DNA of 64,000 nt from Cryobacterium luteum (GCF_900110125.1 NZ_FOCN01000005.1:1-64000); one strand, 5' to 3'; numbered from the stretch's first letter, positions 17,012 through 25,061 are shown. Numbers and translations are program-made. Notes: generated from the sequence alone by a model not told the origin.

Positions 17012-17210
17012 CGTGCGCGCATCAAGTCCCGATGTTTGGCCCCTGTTAAACATACGCCTGAGTCTCGGGCTGCACACCTGGTGTGCTGACCGGCTGTGAC
17101 TATCCCTGCGCTTCCGCACAACGGTCGCGACCGCGCTTGACCGATCTGGGCAGGCGACTAGGGAGATGGCGAAATTTGCCCATATCCAGGTGTGGCAAGC
17201 CAACAGCCAG

Positions 17211-18440
17211 TTACCCGGCGGACGGTCGGTGAATCCGTTCGTCTACCGCGTCCGCAGGAGCTTGGAAAGACATCGCAACGTGCTGCTTGGCGACGCGGGC
17301 AACGCTCCGAGCATCATCGATTGTCAGCCTGTTCGTGGGCACGCGCCCAAAGACCTCCTGCATCGCAAGCTGCACGACCAGCGACTCGACGGGCACACGA
17401 GGCTTTACCCGATGAGTCCTAGCCTGGTTATCCATCTCCGCGTCGACGCGAAACCGTGCACTGTTGCGGTGCGCATGAGTCACGACTGTTCTTATGAGTC
17501 GCTCGAACTGCTGCTGCCGCTCTTCGCGCCGAATCATGGCCGTCGTGGCGCGAACGGCCGCCGCGACGTCGCGGCCGGTCAGCAGGTCGACCCGGCGCAT
17601 CCTCTCTGCAACGATCTCGACGGCCCGGGCGTACACGACGTCATCCACCGACACCGGCGGTAAACCAATGCGCGCCCGGGACGATACATAGGCATCGGCG
17701 AACTCGCGCATGCGTGCGTCATTCTTCAGCATGTGCTCGGTCAGCGACTCGGCGAACACGGTGAACTGCCGCAAGTGCTCGGGCCGCGATGGGTCATTGA
17801 AATACGCATCGGCTTCACGCTCATCGGCCCGGCGCTCAGCCGCGGTCGCAACGTGAATACGCTTCGGGGGGAGGCCGGCCCGACTCAGGATGCGCTTCAG
17901 CCGTCTCGCCGCCGCGTTGACCTCCAGCTCGGACTGGTAAACCTCCGGGTCGCTGCGCCGGGTGCGCTGCAACTCGGCACGGCGCTCCTTGTTGCGCTCG
18001 GCCCACTGCCGGGTGATCTGCTTCGTGCGCTCAGGGTCCGCATCCCGCCTGGCCGCAGCCCGGGCGTTCACCTCGTCGCGGTGGGACTCGTAATAGCGGC
18101 TGTAGTACTCGCGCACCTTCTCGCGATTCTTCGTCACCCACCGCTGCTGATACTCACGCTTGCGATCGAGGTGCTCCTCTCGCCAGCGTTTCGCCCACTC
18201 CCTCCCCCGCGCCCGCACCTCCGCTTCGCGATGCCGGCGAGCCGCAGCCCGACGCATCGAGTCACGATTGAGCTCCCGGGCCCGGTCGAGATGCTCCGAC
18301 CGCCAGCGACGATTCATCTCGCGGATCCGGTCACGGTTCGCCGCCACATACTGCCGCCGCTTCTCGGCCTCTTCATCAAGAGACGGATGCTCCGCCAGCC
18401 CTTTATGCAGCACGGCGCCTTCCTCAGATGGGTCGTTCAT
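17211..18440 (-). CDS. highly charged repetitive protein of unknown function
   Basis: A 409-aa protein. Residues about 28-165 consist of imperfect repeats of roughly 18-22 residues rich in Arg, Glu, Trp and Tyr (RRWRSEHLDRARELNR, KRWREEHLDRKREYQQRW, RDEVNARAAARRDADPERTK). These are predicted to be helical. The remainder is a less repetitive helical domain (HLRQFTVFAESLTEHMLKNDARMREF, RVDLLTGRDVAAAVRATTAMIRREER). Similar repeat stretches occur in phage and plasmid proteins. DNA or RNA binding is plausible from the charge but unproven. It is the most distal cargo gene, facing outward. Confidence 0.65.
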   Translation of the reverse strand: MNDPSEEGAVLHKGLAEHPSLDEEAEKRRQYVAANRDRIREMNRRWRSEHLDRARELNRDSMRRAAARRHREAEVRARGREWAKRWREEHLDRKREYQQRWVTKNREKVREYYSRYYESHRDEVNARAAARRDADPERTKQITRQWAERNKERRAELQRTRRSDPEVYQSELEVNAAARRLKRILSRAGLPPKRIHVATAAERRADEREADAYFNDPSRPEHLRQFTVFAESLTEHMLKNDARMREFADAYVSSRARIGLPPVSVDDVVYARAVEIVAERMRRVDLLTGRDVAAAVRATTAMIRREERQQQFERLIRTVVTHAHRNSARFRVDAEMDNQARTHRVKPRVPVESLVVQLAMQEVFGRVPTNRLTIDDARSVARVAKQHVAMSFQAPADAVDERIHRPSAG

Positions 18441-18448
18441 GATCGCGG

Positions 18449-18715
18449 CTACTCGGCAGGCTGCGGGGCCAGCTCGATGACCAGCGCGAGAAGCTCAGAG
18501 CGATGCACCGTCGGATTCGTGATCACACGCCCGACCACGACGCGGAGCCGCTCGGCATCCTCGTCTCCGATCCCGGCGACGGGCTCCACGCAGTACGCGA
18601 TGTCATTCTGCAGGTTGTGGCCGTCATCGTCGACAGCGACCTCCGGATAGTAGAACAGTGCAGCCAGGGCGGTGCGGCTGAGCAGGTCGTCGAACTGATC
18701 CTGCGGGATCGTCAT
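18449..18715 (-). CDS. small acidic hypothetical protein
   Basis: The 88-aa product starts MTIPQDQFDDLLSRTALAAL and continues YYPEVAVDDDGHNLQNDIAYCVEPV. An AGGAGG ribosome-binding site lies 7 nt before ATG 18715. It is 8 nt upstream of the repetitive-protein gene, so the two are probably co-transcribed. It could be a small partner or regulator of its neighbour; no domain is recognised. Confidence 0.65.
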   Translation of the reverse strand: MTIPQDQFDDLLSRTALAALFYYPEVAVDDDGHNLQNDIAYCVEPVAGIGDEDAERLRVVVGRVITNPTVHRSELLALVIELAPQPAE

Positions 18716-18791
18716 AGTGAAGCCTCCTGTGCGCGGACGTGTGTGAGCCAATCATGCCGCTACCAGGAGGTACGCCGGCCCAGACGTGGCG

Positions 18792-19178
18792 TCAGCCGAG
18801 TCTCGAGACGAGCACTGGCTCGTCGAAGTGCTCAACGCCGTCAGTGAGCAGCGTCCGCGTCATGCGACGGCGCGCCACGTCTTCACGAACGCGTACTGCG
18901 ATCAGCTTCAGCAGGCTGATGGGCCCGATCAAAACAAACTTGAGTGTGTTCCACAGAAACAGCAACACGAGCAGGTTCAGCCAGCCCGCACCACCGGCTT
19001 CAATCGGGGCTCGGCAATAGACAGCAGCGATCGCATACGGAACGGCGAGCAGCATCGGTGGCACCCCCCACTTCAGCCCACGCCGCGTACTGATGGCGTC
19101 GATCACGATGGCGGTCGGCATGAACCGGCGCAAGAAGAAGTAGCTGCGGGCCGTGGCGGCCAGAATGAACTCGAACAT
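18792..19178 (-). CDS. membrane-associated protein of actinobacterial mobile elements
   Basis: The 128-aa product begins MFEFILAATARSYFFLRRFM and has two clear hydrophobic segments (LKWGVPPMLLAVPYAIAAVY and WLNLLVLLFLWNTLKFVLIG), then a basic tail. This arrangement (RSYFFLRRFMPT, RRGLKWGVP, WN-LKF) is one I know from small membrane proteins carried by actinobacterial integrative and conjugative elements, often mislabelled as permeases. The ATG 19178 is preferred over 19241 because similarity begins there. It supports a mobile origin for the region. Confidence 0.65.
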   Translation of the reverse strand: MFEFILAATARSYFFLRRFMPTAIVIDAISTRRGLKWGVPPMLLAVPYAIAAVYCRAPIEAGGAGWLNLLVLLFLWNTLKFVLIGPISLLKLIAVRVREDVARRRMTRTLLTDGVEHFDEPVLVSRLG

Positions 19179-19396
19179 GGTGCGGCCTTTCAGATGTTCG
19201 GCAACAAGAACCTGAAAGGACTGAAAGTCACGCCATCGCAACGGGTCACGCCGCGTAATAGAGGTTGCCTAACAACACTGTAGAACCTGATATCTAAAGC
19301 TGAAAGTACCGTGCGGGGCAATTACAAGCGGATGCTACCCGCGCACTTCCCCGCACCGGCGCCCACCTATCCGCACCAAATTCATTCTCGACGGTC

Positions 19397-19825
19397 TTAG
19401 TCGTCGATGACGGCGCGGCCTTCCTTTGTCAGGGCGGCGAGTCCATCCCGCATCGACTTCACCTGAACCGGCGAGTGCCCAATCCAATCCACGAGTTCAC
19501 CGACCACCTCAACCGGGTCAGGGGTGCGGTAGGAGTGAGTCGGATTGCCGCGGAACTTCTTATCCGTCACATTGGGGTCATCCTCGAGGGCACCTCTCGG
19601 TTCGACGATGTAAATGTGTCCCCGACCGTCGCCGACTGCCAATTCGGCACCCCAGGTTGCAGCGTCCAGGGTTGCCGTCATATAGACATAGTTCATTCGC
19701 CTGCCGGCTTCGAAATTCGAGTCGCGACCGGGAACTAACAGGTCGCCCACCGCCAAGTCGGCTTTCGTCCCATGCAACAGGACCCCGGGTTCGTAGACAT
19801 CGAACGGCTTCGGCTCACGGGTCAT
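19397..19825 (-). CDS. arr: rifampin ADP-ribosyltransferase Arr
   Basis: The 142-aa enzyme transfers ADP-ribose from NAD to a hydroxyl of rifamycins, inactivating them. The family signature is clear: HGTKADLAVGDLL with His18, MNYVYMTATL with the NAD-site Tyr, and EDDPNVTDKKFRGNPT with the conserved Asp. It ends within the usual length of about 140 residues. ATG 19825 has GGAGG 5 nt upstream, so the four-residue longer form is less likely. It stands alone between the small membrane gene and a decayed VOC gene, and is cargo on the tRNA-Arg element. Confidence 0.92.
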   Translation of the reverse strand: MTREPKPFDVYEPGVLLHGTKADLAVGDLLVPGRDSNFEAGRRMNYVYMTATLDAATWGAELAVGDGRGHIYIVEPRGALEDDPNVTDKKFRGNPTHSYRTPDPVEVVGELVDWIGHSPVQVKSMRDGLAALTKEGRAVIDD

Positions 19826-19852
19826 GAGTGCCTCCACAACGGTTGGTAGGGA

Positions 19853-19858
19853 ATCCTA
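19853..19858 (-). promoter_or_regulatory. possible -10 of arr
   Basis: TAGGAT on the minus strand, 27 nt before the ATG. No good -35 was seen, so confidence is low. Confidence 0.3.
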
Positions 19859-19985
19859 ACTCGGGCCGCGCTCGCACCAGAATGTGAGTAGCACGGCCCT
19901 GCCAGAGGGCTGAGCCAGACCAGAACCCGGAGGCCTGAGCACGCCTCTCCATCGTTGCCCCGCACCGAGCTACAGATCGCCCTGC

Positions 19986-20140
19986 TCAGGTGGCCGTGTC
20001 CACGACGCAAAACTGGTTCCCCTCCGGATCTGCCAGGATCACGTAGTGAGCATCTGCTGGTCGTTTGTCCCAGTCGATCTCCGTAGTTTCCAGCGCCAGC
20101 AATCGCGCTATCCCTGCCGCATGCTCCAGGACCTTGCGTC
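19986..20140 (-). pseudogene. C-terminal remnant of a VOC/glyoxalase-family gene
   Basis: The minus strand encodes IARLLALETTEIDWD, then AHYVILADPEGNQFCVVDT and a stop at 19986. This is the typical last 45 residues of VOC-superfamily proteins. An in-frame stop lies about 10 codons upstream and the N-terminal half is absent. Decayed passenger gene. Confidence 0.75.
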
Positions 20141-20718
20141 ACCATCTTTGGTTGTGTCGGATGATGACGATGTTCGTGACCCTAGCACCACCGGCTCAAT
20201 TTTGGAACTCGTGCTTCTCCTGCTTGTCGGAGTCGCACGAGAGATCAGCTCGGCGACGATCCGCGGCGCACGACGAGTGCGACCGGCTCCGGATGCCCAC
20301 GACACGACCGCTGCCAGTCTGATTGCGCGCCCGGTGCGAGGCTCGTCGCTGGTCCGCCCATCGGGGTACGGTTGGCGTGCGGTCCGATTCGTGATGAGGA
20401 CTTCGTGTAGTTCATCGTCGACGAAGTCGCGCGTCGCCGCGATGCCCAGGCATCGCTATACCTTCACGGTTAATCTCGTTGATATCGCCAAGCTTTGGCT
20501 CTTGCGAAGGGCGCAAATGCCCTGCTCCCCTGTCGCAGTTGACGTACCTGAGCGCGACTGGTCTAAGGGCGCTGCGAGCGCGGTTGGCGTAGAGCACGAG
20601 GATGCCCAAGCAACGTGGCTACTCTCATTGGCGGCCGCGCCTGCACCCCCGAAAGTAGTTAGCCGCGCAACCGATAGAATGCGTCGCAGATATACGGCGG
20701 ACTCAGAGAGGGCAGATC
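20141..20718. other. 578-bp stretch without a supported gene
   Basis: A long plus-strand frame crosses it but has no family motif and overlaps the VOC remnant. It probably holds more decayed sequence plus the promoter and leader of the 929-aa gene. Confidence 0.4.
20675..20680 (+). promoter_or_regulatory. possible -10 of the 929-aa gene
   Basis: TAGAAT lies 38 nt before ATG 20719. The -35 region is weak. A GAGAGGG ribosome-binding site precedes the start. Confidence 0.35.
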
Positions 20719-23508
20719 ATGGCACGCAGATCCAGTTCTAACCGTTGGTCGCGCCCCGCAACGGGCAAGCAGATCGCTGCGCTGAAGTCAGGCGGCAGCT
20801 ATGACGGCAAGTACTACTCAATGGGCAGGGCGAGCCAATCAATCGGGGGTTCGGCATTCAACTCGTCGGCCGGTCCGCCTCGGTCGAGCGGTAACGCGTC
20901 GAGCGGCTCGGCGTACTCTCCCCTAGCGGTCTCGGGCTTTGGGCCATCCGGACTTCTGTCGCGACTGATTATCGGGAACGTCGAACTCGGCTCATTGCTG
21001 CAACCCGCCCTTGGCGCCAGCCCGCAAAGCCGGCTTGCATCATCCGAAGCCGGGCCGATGAGGATCCTGTCGGAATTGCTCGGCGTGCCCGATGACCTCG
21101 ATTCATTGGTGCAGGTCGCACTCGGCGGGGACGATTCAGACGGGTCAAGCGTGCCTGCTGAAGATGGCCCTGTCGAGGCTGTTTCGTTTACAGTTTTTTC
21201 CGACGATTCCAATCCCGCCGAGCCGCGCATCGTCGTGGAAGCTAACGTGGTTCGAAACTTGGCCTTTAATGGAAAGCCATCCCTCGAGGTTCGGTTCATG
21301 GGCGCAGGTGGACCGAGCGAGAACCAAGCTTTGGACCGTGCTCTCCAGCCTAGAGTGCGACCAGTTCTGGGGTATCGGCCGACCTGGACGTCAGTGCTCG
21401 TCCGAACGCCGGCCGAACTGGCCGAGCAGATGCGAGCCCATTGGGGTGCCGCTACTAAGGAACTCGAAGAAGGTGTCGACCCTCGACTCGCGACGTTTCT
21501 TGCACGGTCCGGCGGGATGGAGACCGCGTTGGAGGTGCTCAACTCGGGTCAGTCAACTGCCTCCATGTACGTGCACCTTCAAGGCATCCTGGACCCGGAC
21601 GGCCCGATTCAGTTTCACGGCCTTGGCCTCGATGCCGCCACCTTCGCCGAACAGATTCGCATGGCGCACGAGGGGGACGAACAGGCGCTCACTTGGCTTG
21701 AAGTGATCCAGAGATTGCAGGTCTTGACTTCGCTGGCGGAGGTCACCGGAATCAGTCTTGCGGCGGAGGCTGACTTCCGGTTGGCGTGTTGGCACAAGCA
21801 AGGTACCGACCTCATCGGCGCCGTAACGATGGATGCCGACGATTCCGGGTTTGACTTCACTTCGATCAGAGCGCTCTTGACGATGAGGGCAGAAAACGAA
21901 GCAAAATATGCGGAGCTGCGCGCGTCTCTCGCAGAGGGAATTGAGTCGAACCCGGAGACTTCGGCCGACGATCAGACTCAACTTGACCGGTTGGACGCCC
22001 TTTTCCCTCCAGCGTCTTCCTCGGAGTACGGGCTACTCGAAGACTGGTTCTTCGAAGAGACGCGAATCTACCTCCAAGCCAGACTGCGTCAATCTCTGCC
22101 TGGACAGTTCGCCGTAGCCCTCATGCCCTCTTCGTCGGACAGATCAAGCTACGACTCAGCCGCAGACGAAGTACGCAGATTGGTCACCACCTCCTCAACC
22201 GACCTGAATGACTACTCGCCAGTACCGGCTTCGAGTGCGGACTCCTCGTTTGGATCGTTCCACAGACCGTCGCGGTTGTCTCAAAGCCAGCGGATGGTCA
22301 ACCCTCCGGAGCGGATAGTCCAGGCAGTTCGCCGCGCGGTCGCTGAATCGGAGGCGGCTGGCGACGAAGACCTAGGGACGCTCATCATCTCCCAAGAGTT
22401 GCTCGGATACGCGCAGTGGAAGCGCGATGAACTACGCGGCAGCAAACAAATGGAGGAGCTGAAAGAGCGGTATAGTGCTGCTACTCAGCGCTCCAAGGCT
22501 GTGCGGCAGCGCGCTCAGGCAGCGAAAGAGTGCGGCGAGGAGGTGCGTAGACACGCCGGATTGATGCCCAACGTCGAGCGGGTCGTCCAGAATTACACCG
22601 ATGCTTTGGCGCGTACGGCGAACTCAATATCCATCGACGAGCCACTGTGGAACTCCGCACAGGAGGCAGCGAGCGCCCGAATAGAGGAAGCGAAGGCGCG
22701 GGAATTCGCCGCTGGTGAATGGCTGGCTGCGGCCGAAGAGCGCGAAAAGCGGGTGGAGTCAGAAATGGCGGTGGTCGCAACGATAGGTGTCATTGAGAAA
22801 CTGCGTGCAGAGCATGGCGCGGCGGTCACAGAGCAGGCGGACGCCAGGGCAGAACGCCAGGGTGCTCAGCGGGATCAGCAGGACGGGCAGGACCATCGTG
22901 CACGGATTTCCGCAGCGCGAGCGAATTTTGATGATCAGATTCGGCCGGTCCGCGAAGAGAACCTGAAGCGTCTCCGGGCGGAGGCTGAGCGTCGTCAAGA
23001 GGCGATGGCCAGGCAGCAGGAGGAGCGACGGCAGAAGCAGGCCGTCGAGCAAGAACGTAGAGAAGCCGCAAATAAACTCCAGGAGCAAACCAACCAGCGG
23101 CAACAAGAGCGAGCTCGCAATGCCAAGAACGCGCTTGCTCCTGAACTTGAGCGCTTCCTTGCGCTACCGGTCGCTACGTCATTCTGGCGACGTAAGACTC
23201 TCAAAGTGACCCGAGAATCGCTAGAGCAAGCCATCCTGAAGTCTCAGACCGAGATCGTAGCTCCTCTGTCTCCGCCGGGCACCATCTCAAAAACGTGGCC
23301 GAGCATGCTTTCTCGCACTGAGCGCTACTTGGGGACAGTGGAAAAGCTTGCCGACTACGGTGTCTTCGTTTCGCTCCCCGCTGGGGCAGATGGCCTGCTG
23401 CGCGGATCCGAAGTGGGAAACTCCTTATCGCTGGGGCAACTTGTGGTCGTCGAGATCGTCGACATGCCCTACGGAAAGCCCATTGCACTGAAACGCATCT
23501 CTCGGTAG
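20719..23508 (+). CDS. large coiled-coil protein with C-terminal S1 RNA-binding domain, function unknown
   Basis: 929 residues without signal peptide or membrane segment. Residues about 12-46 (PATGKQIAALKSGGSYDGKYYSMGR split over two halves) resemble the short KQI..LK...A..I motif found at the ends of some DNA-acting proteins. Residues 60-560 are a globular region matching nothing I recognise; no Walker, HD, HNH, PD-(D/E)XK or TIR motif was seen. Residues about 570-815 are a Glu/Arg/Gln-rich coiled coil. Residues 866-929 are an S1 OB-fold: YLGTVEKLADYGVFVSLPAG, DGLLRGSE, GQLVVVEIVD. GAGAGGG precedes the ATG. It is the largest cargo gene of the element. An RNA-sensing or translation-linked role, possibly defence, is inference. 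Confidence 0.8.
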   Translation: MARRSSSNRWSRPATGKQIAALKSGGSYDGKYYSMGRASQSIGGSAFNSSAGPPRSSGNASSGSAYSPLAVSGFGPSGLLSRLIIGNVELGSLLQPALGASPQSRLASSEAGPMRILSELLGVPDDLDSLVQVALGGDDSDGSSVPAEDGPVEAVSFTVFSDDSNPAEPRIVVEANVVRNLAFNGKPSLEVRFMGAGGPSENQALDRALQPRVRPVLGYRPTWTSVLVRTPAELAEQMRAHWGAATKELEEGVDPRLATFLARSGGMETALEVLNSGQSTASMYVHLQGILDPDGPIQFHGLGLDAATFAEQIRMAHEGDEQALTWLEVIQRLQVLTSLAEVTGISLAAEADFRLACWHKQGTDLIGAVTMDADDSGFDFTSIRALLTMRAENEAKYAELRASLAEGIESNPETSADDQTQLDRLDALFPPASSSEYGLLEDWFFEETRIYLQARLRQSLPGQFAVALMPSSSDRSSYDSAADEVRRLVTTSSTDLNDYSPVPASSADSSFGSFHRPSRLSQSQRMVNPPERIVQAVRRAVAESEAAGDEDLGTLIISQELLGYAQWKRDELRGSKQMEELKERYSAATQRSKAVRQRAQAAKECGEEVRRHAGLMPNVERVVQNYTDALARTANSISIDEPLWNSAQEAASARIEEAKAREFAAGEWLAAAEEREKRVESEMAVVATIGVIEKLRAEHGAAVTEQADARAERQGAQRDQQDGQDHRARISAARANFDDQIRPVREENLKRLRAEAERRQEAMARQQEERRQKQAVEQERREAANKLQEQTNQRQQERARNAKNALAPELERFLALPVATSFWRRKTLKVTRESLEQAILKSQTEIVAPLSPPGTISKTWPSMLSRTERYLGTVEKLADYGVFVSLPAGADGLLRGSEVGNSLSLGQLVVVEIVDMPYGKPIALKRISR

Positions 23509-23611
23509 GCAGGGTCGAACGAGGCGACCGTTCGGTCCGATGCTCCGGACGTCAACAAGTGCTGCATTACCAGGCCCGCACCGGACCATCGACTCGATCA
23601 GAGGCCTCAAG

Positions 23612-23936
23612 CTAAAACCCCCGACTCTTTCGCAGTCGGATGGCGTTGGTGACGTTAGTGGCGTTCGAGACTCCGTGCTCATGGCCGAGGCGCTCGGTCA
23701 TTGCCTCGTTCAGCGCGGTCTCGGGGAAGCATTTAGTGAACTGGCCCAGCAGCCCATTCTGGCCGTCCAGGGTCATCCCCTGCTCAATGCTACGAGCACC
23801 CATTCCATCGCCGCCGCGTCACGGGTGTGCAAAGATTTCGTCTTCTTCCTCACCGCGTCAAATGTCGTCATCACGGCACATTTCCCGCCAGACCACGTCC
23901 AGCGCGTCAGGCCGGAAACACCGTTAAAGGGACAAT
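23612..23936 (-). mobile_element. IS256 (Mutator)-family remnant
   Basis: The minus strand at 23803-23612 encodes LDGQNGLLGQFTKCFPETALNEAMTERLGHEH in pieces matching the N-terminal part of Mutator-type transposases. It then breaks off; a further start at 23871 lies in another frame. The GGAAACACCGTTAAAGGGAC sequence at about 23915-23934 looks like the element's outer end. Most of the transposase, including the catalytic residues, is missing. Confidence 0.65.
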
Positions 23937-23989
23937 CCTCCCGGAGGATAAATCCTTCGACACTGGCGTTCAGAGGACCAATGGATTCT

Positions 23990-24961
23990 TTACTGAGGCG
24001 GAGCGAGCCGCTGCAGCACCGTCGCCGGCTCGGATTTTACGGCGCGATCAGGCTCTGCGTAGTGCGCCTTTGTCTTCGACGTCGACGTGTGTCCGAGCAC
24101 GTCGGCCGCAGCCTGCAAACCCAGTTCGTTGGCGAGCAGCGTCGCCCCCGTTCGACGGAAGGCATGGGGCGTGATCCCCATGCCTTCAAGGCCAGCGTTC
24201 CGGAGAATGTCGCGGAATGTGCGCCGGACGTTGTGCGGCGCGAGTGGCTTGCCGTTCCGCGTAAAGAACAGCAGGTGTTCACCGTCCTCCCCCTCGATCA
24301 GTGTCAGACGTCGTCGAATTACCTCTGCCGCGAATTGCGGCACGGCGACGACCCGGTTCGACTCATGGGTTTTGGGATGCGCCTGGCGAATCACGCCGAC
24401 GCCACTCTGTATGACGAGCGTTCCGCGGATATGCACCCACGGCGGGTCGGCGGTCATATCTATGTCGCACTTTCGAAGCGCAAGCGTCTCGCCGATGCGC
24501 GTCGCCGTGCCGAGCATCACCTCGATCAGGTCCCGTACCTGCCCGTCGGGTTTGGGCCCCATCCTGCCCTCCGCTGTGCGCCAGTCGCGGGCGGCGAGTC
24601 GGATTGCGGCTACCTGATCCGGCGTGAGCGCCTTCGGGGTGTGCTGGGGCTTCTTCATGCGCGAGGTTTCCTTCACGGGATTGCGCGCGATGACTCCCCG
24701 CCGCACGGCAAACCCCAGCACCATGCTGAGGATCGTGCGGGAGTGCTTGTTTTTGGCGAGCTCGCTTGTCGTGAGTACGGGCTCCAAACCGAGCCCCGAG
24801 AGATTTGTAGCATCCATAACCCGTAGGTGCCCAAGGTCACACCAGGTGAATCGAACTGGCTCGCGTACCTTCTCGCCGAGCGCCCACAAAAGGCGGGCGC
24901 CGCGGAATAAACGTTGAATAAACGTTGCGTGAATCAAGTCTTGCCCCTTTAGTAAGGACAA
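23990..24961 (-). CDS. tyrosine-type site-specific integrase, N-terminus probably shortened
   Basis: All catalytic residues are present in order: Arg155 (GTATRIGETLAL), Lys197 (HPKTHESNR), His266 and Arg269 (HAFRRTGAT), His291 (LGHTS) and Tyr301 (KAHYAEP). Recognisable core-binding sequence begins only around residue 43. Full-length relatives have about 60-100 more N-terminal residues, including the arm-binding domain. The open frame starts inside the att repeat (24961), so residues 1-30 may be translated att sequence. ATG 24817 is an alternative that would leave only part of the core-binding domain. It should catalyse insertion and excision at tRNA-Arg if still functional. Confidence 0.85.
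   Translation of the reverse strand: MSLLKGQDLIHATFIQRLFRGARLLWALGEKVREPVRFTWCDLGHLRVMDATNLSGLGLEPVLTTSELAKNKHSRTILSMVLGFAVRRGVIARNPVKETSRMKKPQHTPKALTPDQVAAIRLAARDWRTAEGRMGPKPDGQVRDLIEVMLGTATRIGETLALRKCDIDMTADPPWVHIRGTLVIQSGVGVIRQAHPKTHESNRVVAVPQFAAEVIRRRLTLIEGEDGEHLLFFTRNGKPLAPHNVRRTFRDILRNAGLEGMGITPHAFRRTGATLLANELGLQAAADVLGHTSTSKTKAHYAEPDRAVKSEPATVLQRLAPPQ
24906..24925 (+). repeat. arm-like integrase repeat, right copy
   Basis: Identical 20-bp copy of 16992-17011, lying 4 bp from the att repeat and inside the first codons of the integrase frame. Confidence 0.65.
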
Positions 24962-25025
24962 GAAACCCTGGTCAGACGACTTTTTTGGTGCCCCCGGTAG
25001 GAATCGAACCTACGACAATCGGATT
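24929..25025 (-). repeat. proximal attachment site in tRNA-Arg
   Basis: 97-bp partner of 16756-16852. It spans the tRNA 3' half (24986-25025) and 57 bp downstream. The 5 mismatches all lie downstream of the tRNA, in a region able to form a small hairpin. Confidence 0.9.
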
Positions 25026-25061
25026 AGAAGGCCGGTGCTCTATCCACTGAGCTACGGGGGC
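24986..25061 (-). tRNA. tRNA-Arg (anticodon UCU)
   Basis: Acceptor GCCCCCG pairs with CGGGGGC, the D arm is GCTC-AGTGGATA-GAGC, the anticodon loop is CTTCTAA, and the T arm has GGTTCGATTCC. CCA is encoded. In the anticodon stem, 28-42 to 30-40 pair, but 27-43 is C-A and 31-39 is C-U. The gene carries the integrative element in its 3' half and is transcribed away from isopropylmalate-dehydrogenase-like gene toward the integrase. Confidence 0.93.

Larger units (their letters stand above)
16644..17210. other. left end of the integrative element, no gene
   Basis: Contains the distal att repeat (16756-16852) and the arm-like repeat (16992-17011). The remaining 300 bases show no supported coding region. 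Confidence 0.5.
16853..24985. mobile_element. tRNA-Arg integrative element, about 8.1 kb
   Basis: It is bounded by the att repeats at 16756-16852 and 24929-25025 and carries a tyrosine integrase at the tRNA end plus arm-like repeats near both ends. Cargo is the 409-aa repetitive protein, two small proteins, arr, and the 929-aa S1/coiled-coil protein. No replication, relaxase or type IV secretion gene was recognised, so it is not a self-transmissible ICE. The integrase appears shortened at its N-terminus, so the element may be immobile or depend on help. Confidence 0.82.

Noticed and set aside
20046-20741. 231-codon plus frame before the 929-aa gene
   Set aside because: No family motif, overlaps a VOC remnant on the other strand and the ribosome-binding site of the next gene.
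16853-24985. Reading the tRNA-Arg element as a prophage or conjugative element
   Set aside because: No capsid, portal, terminase, relaxase, VirB4/VirD4 or replication protein was found.
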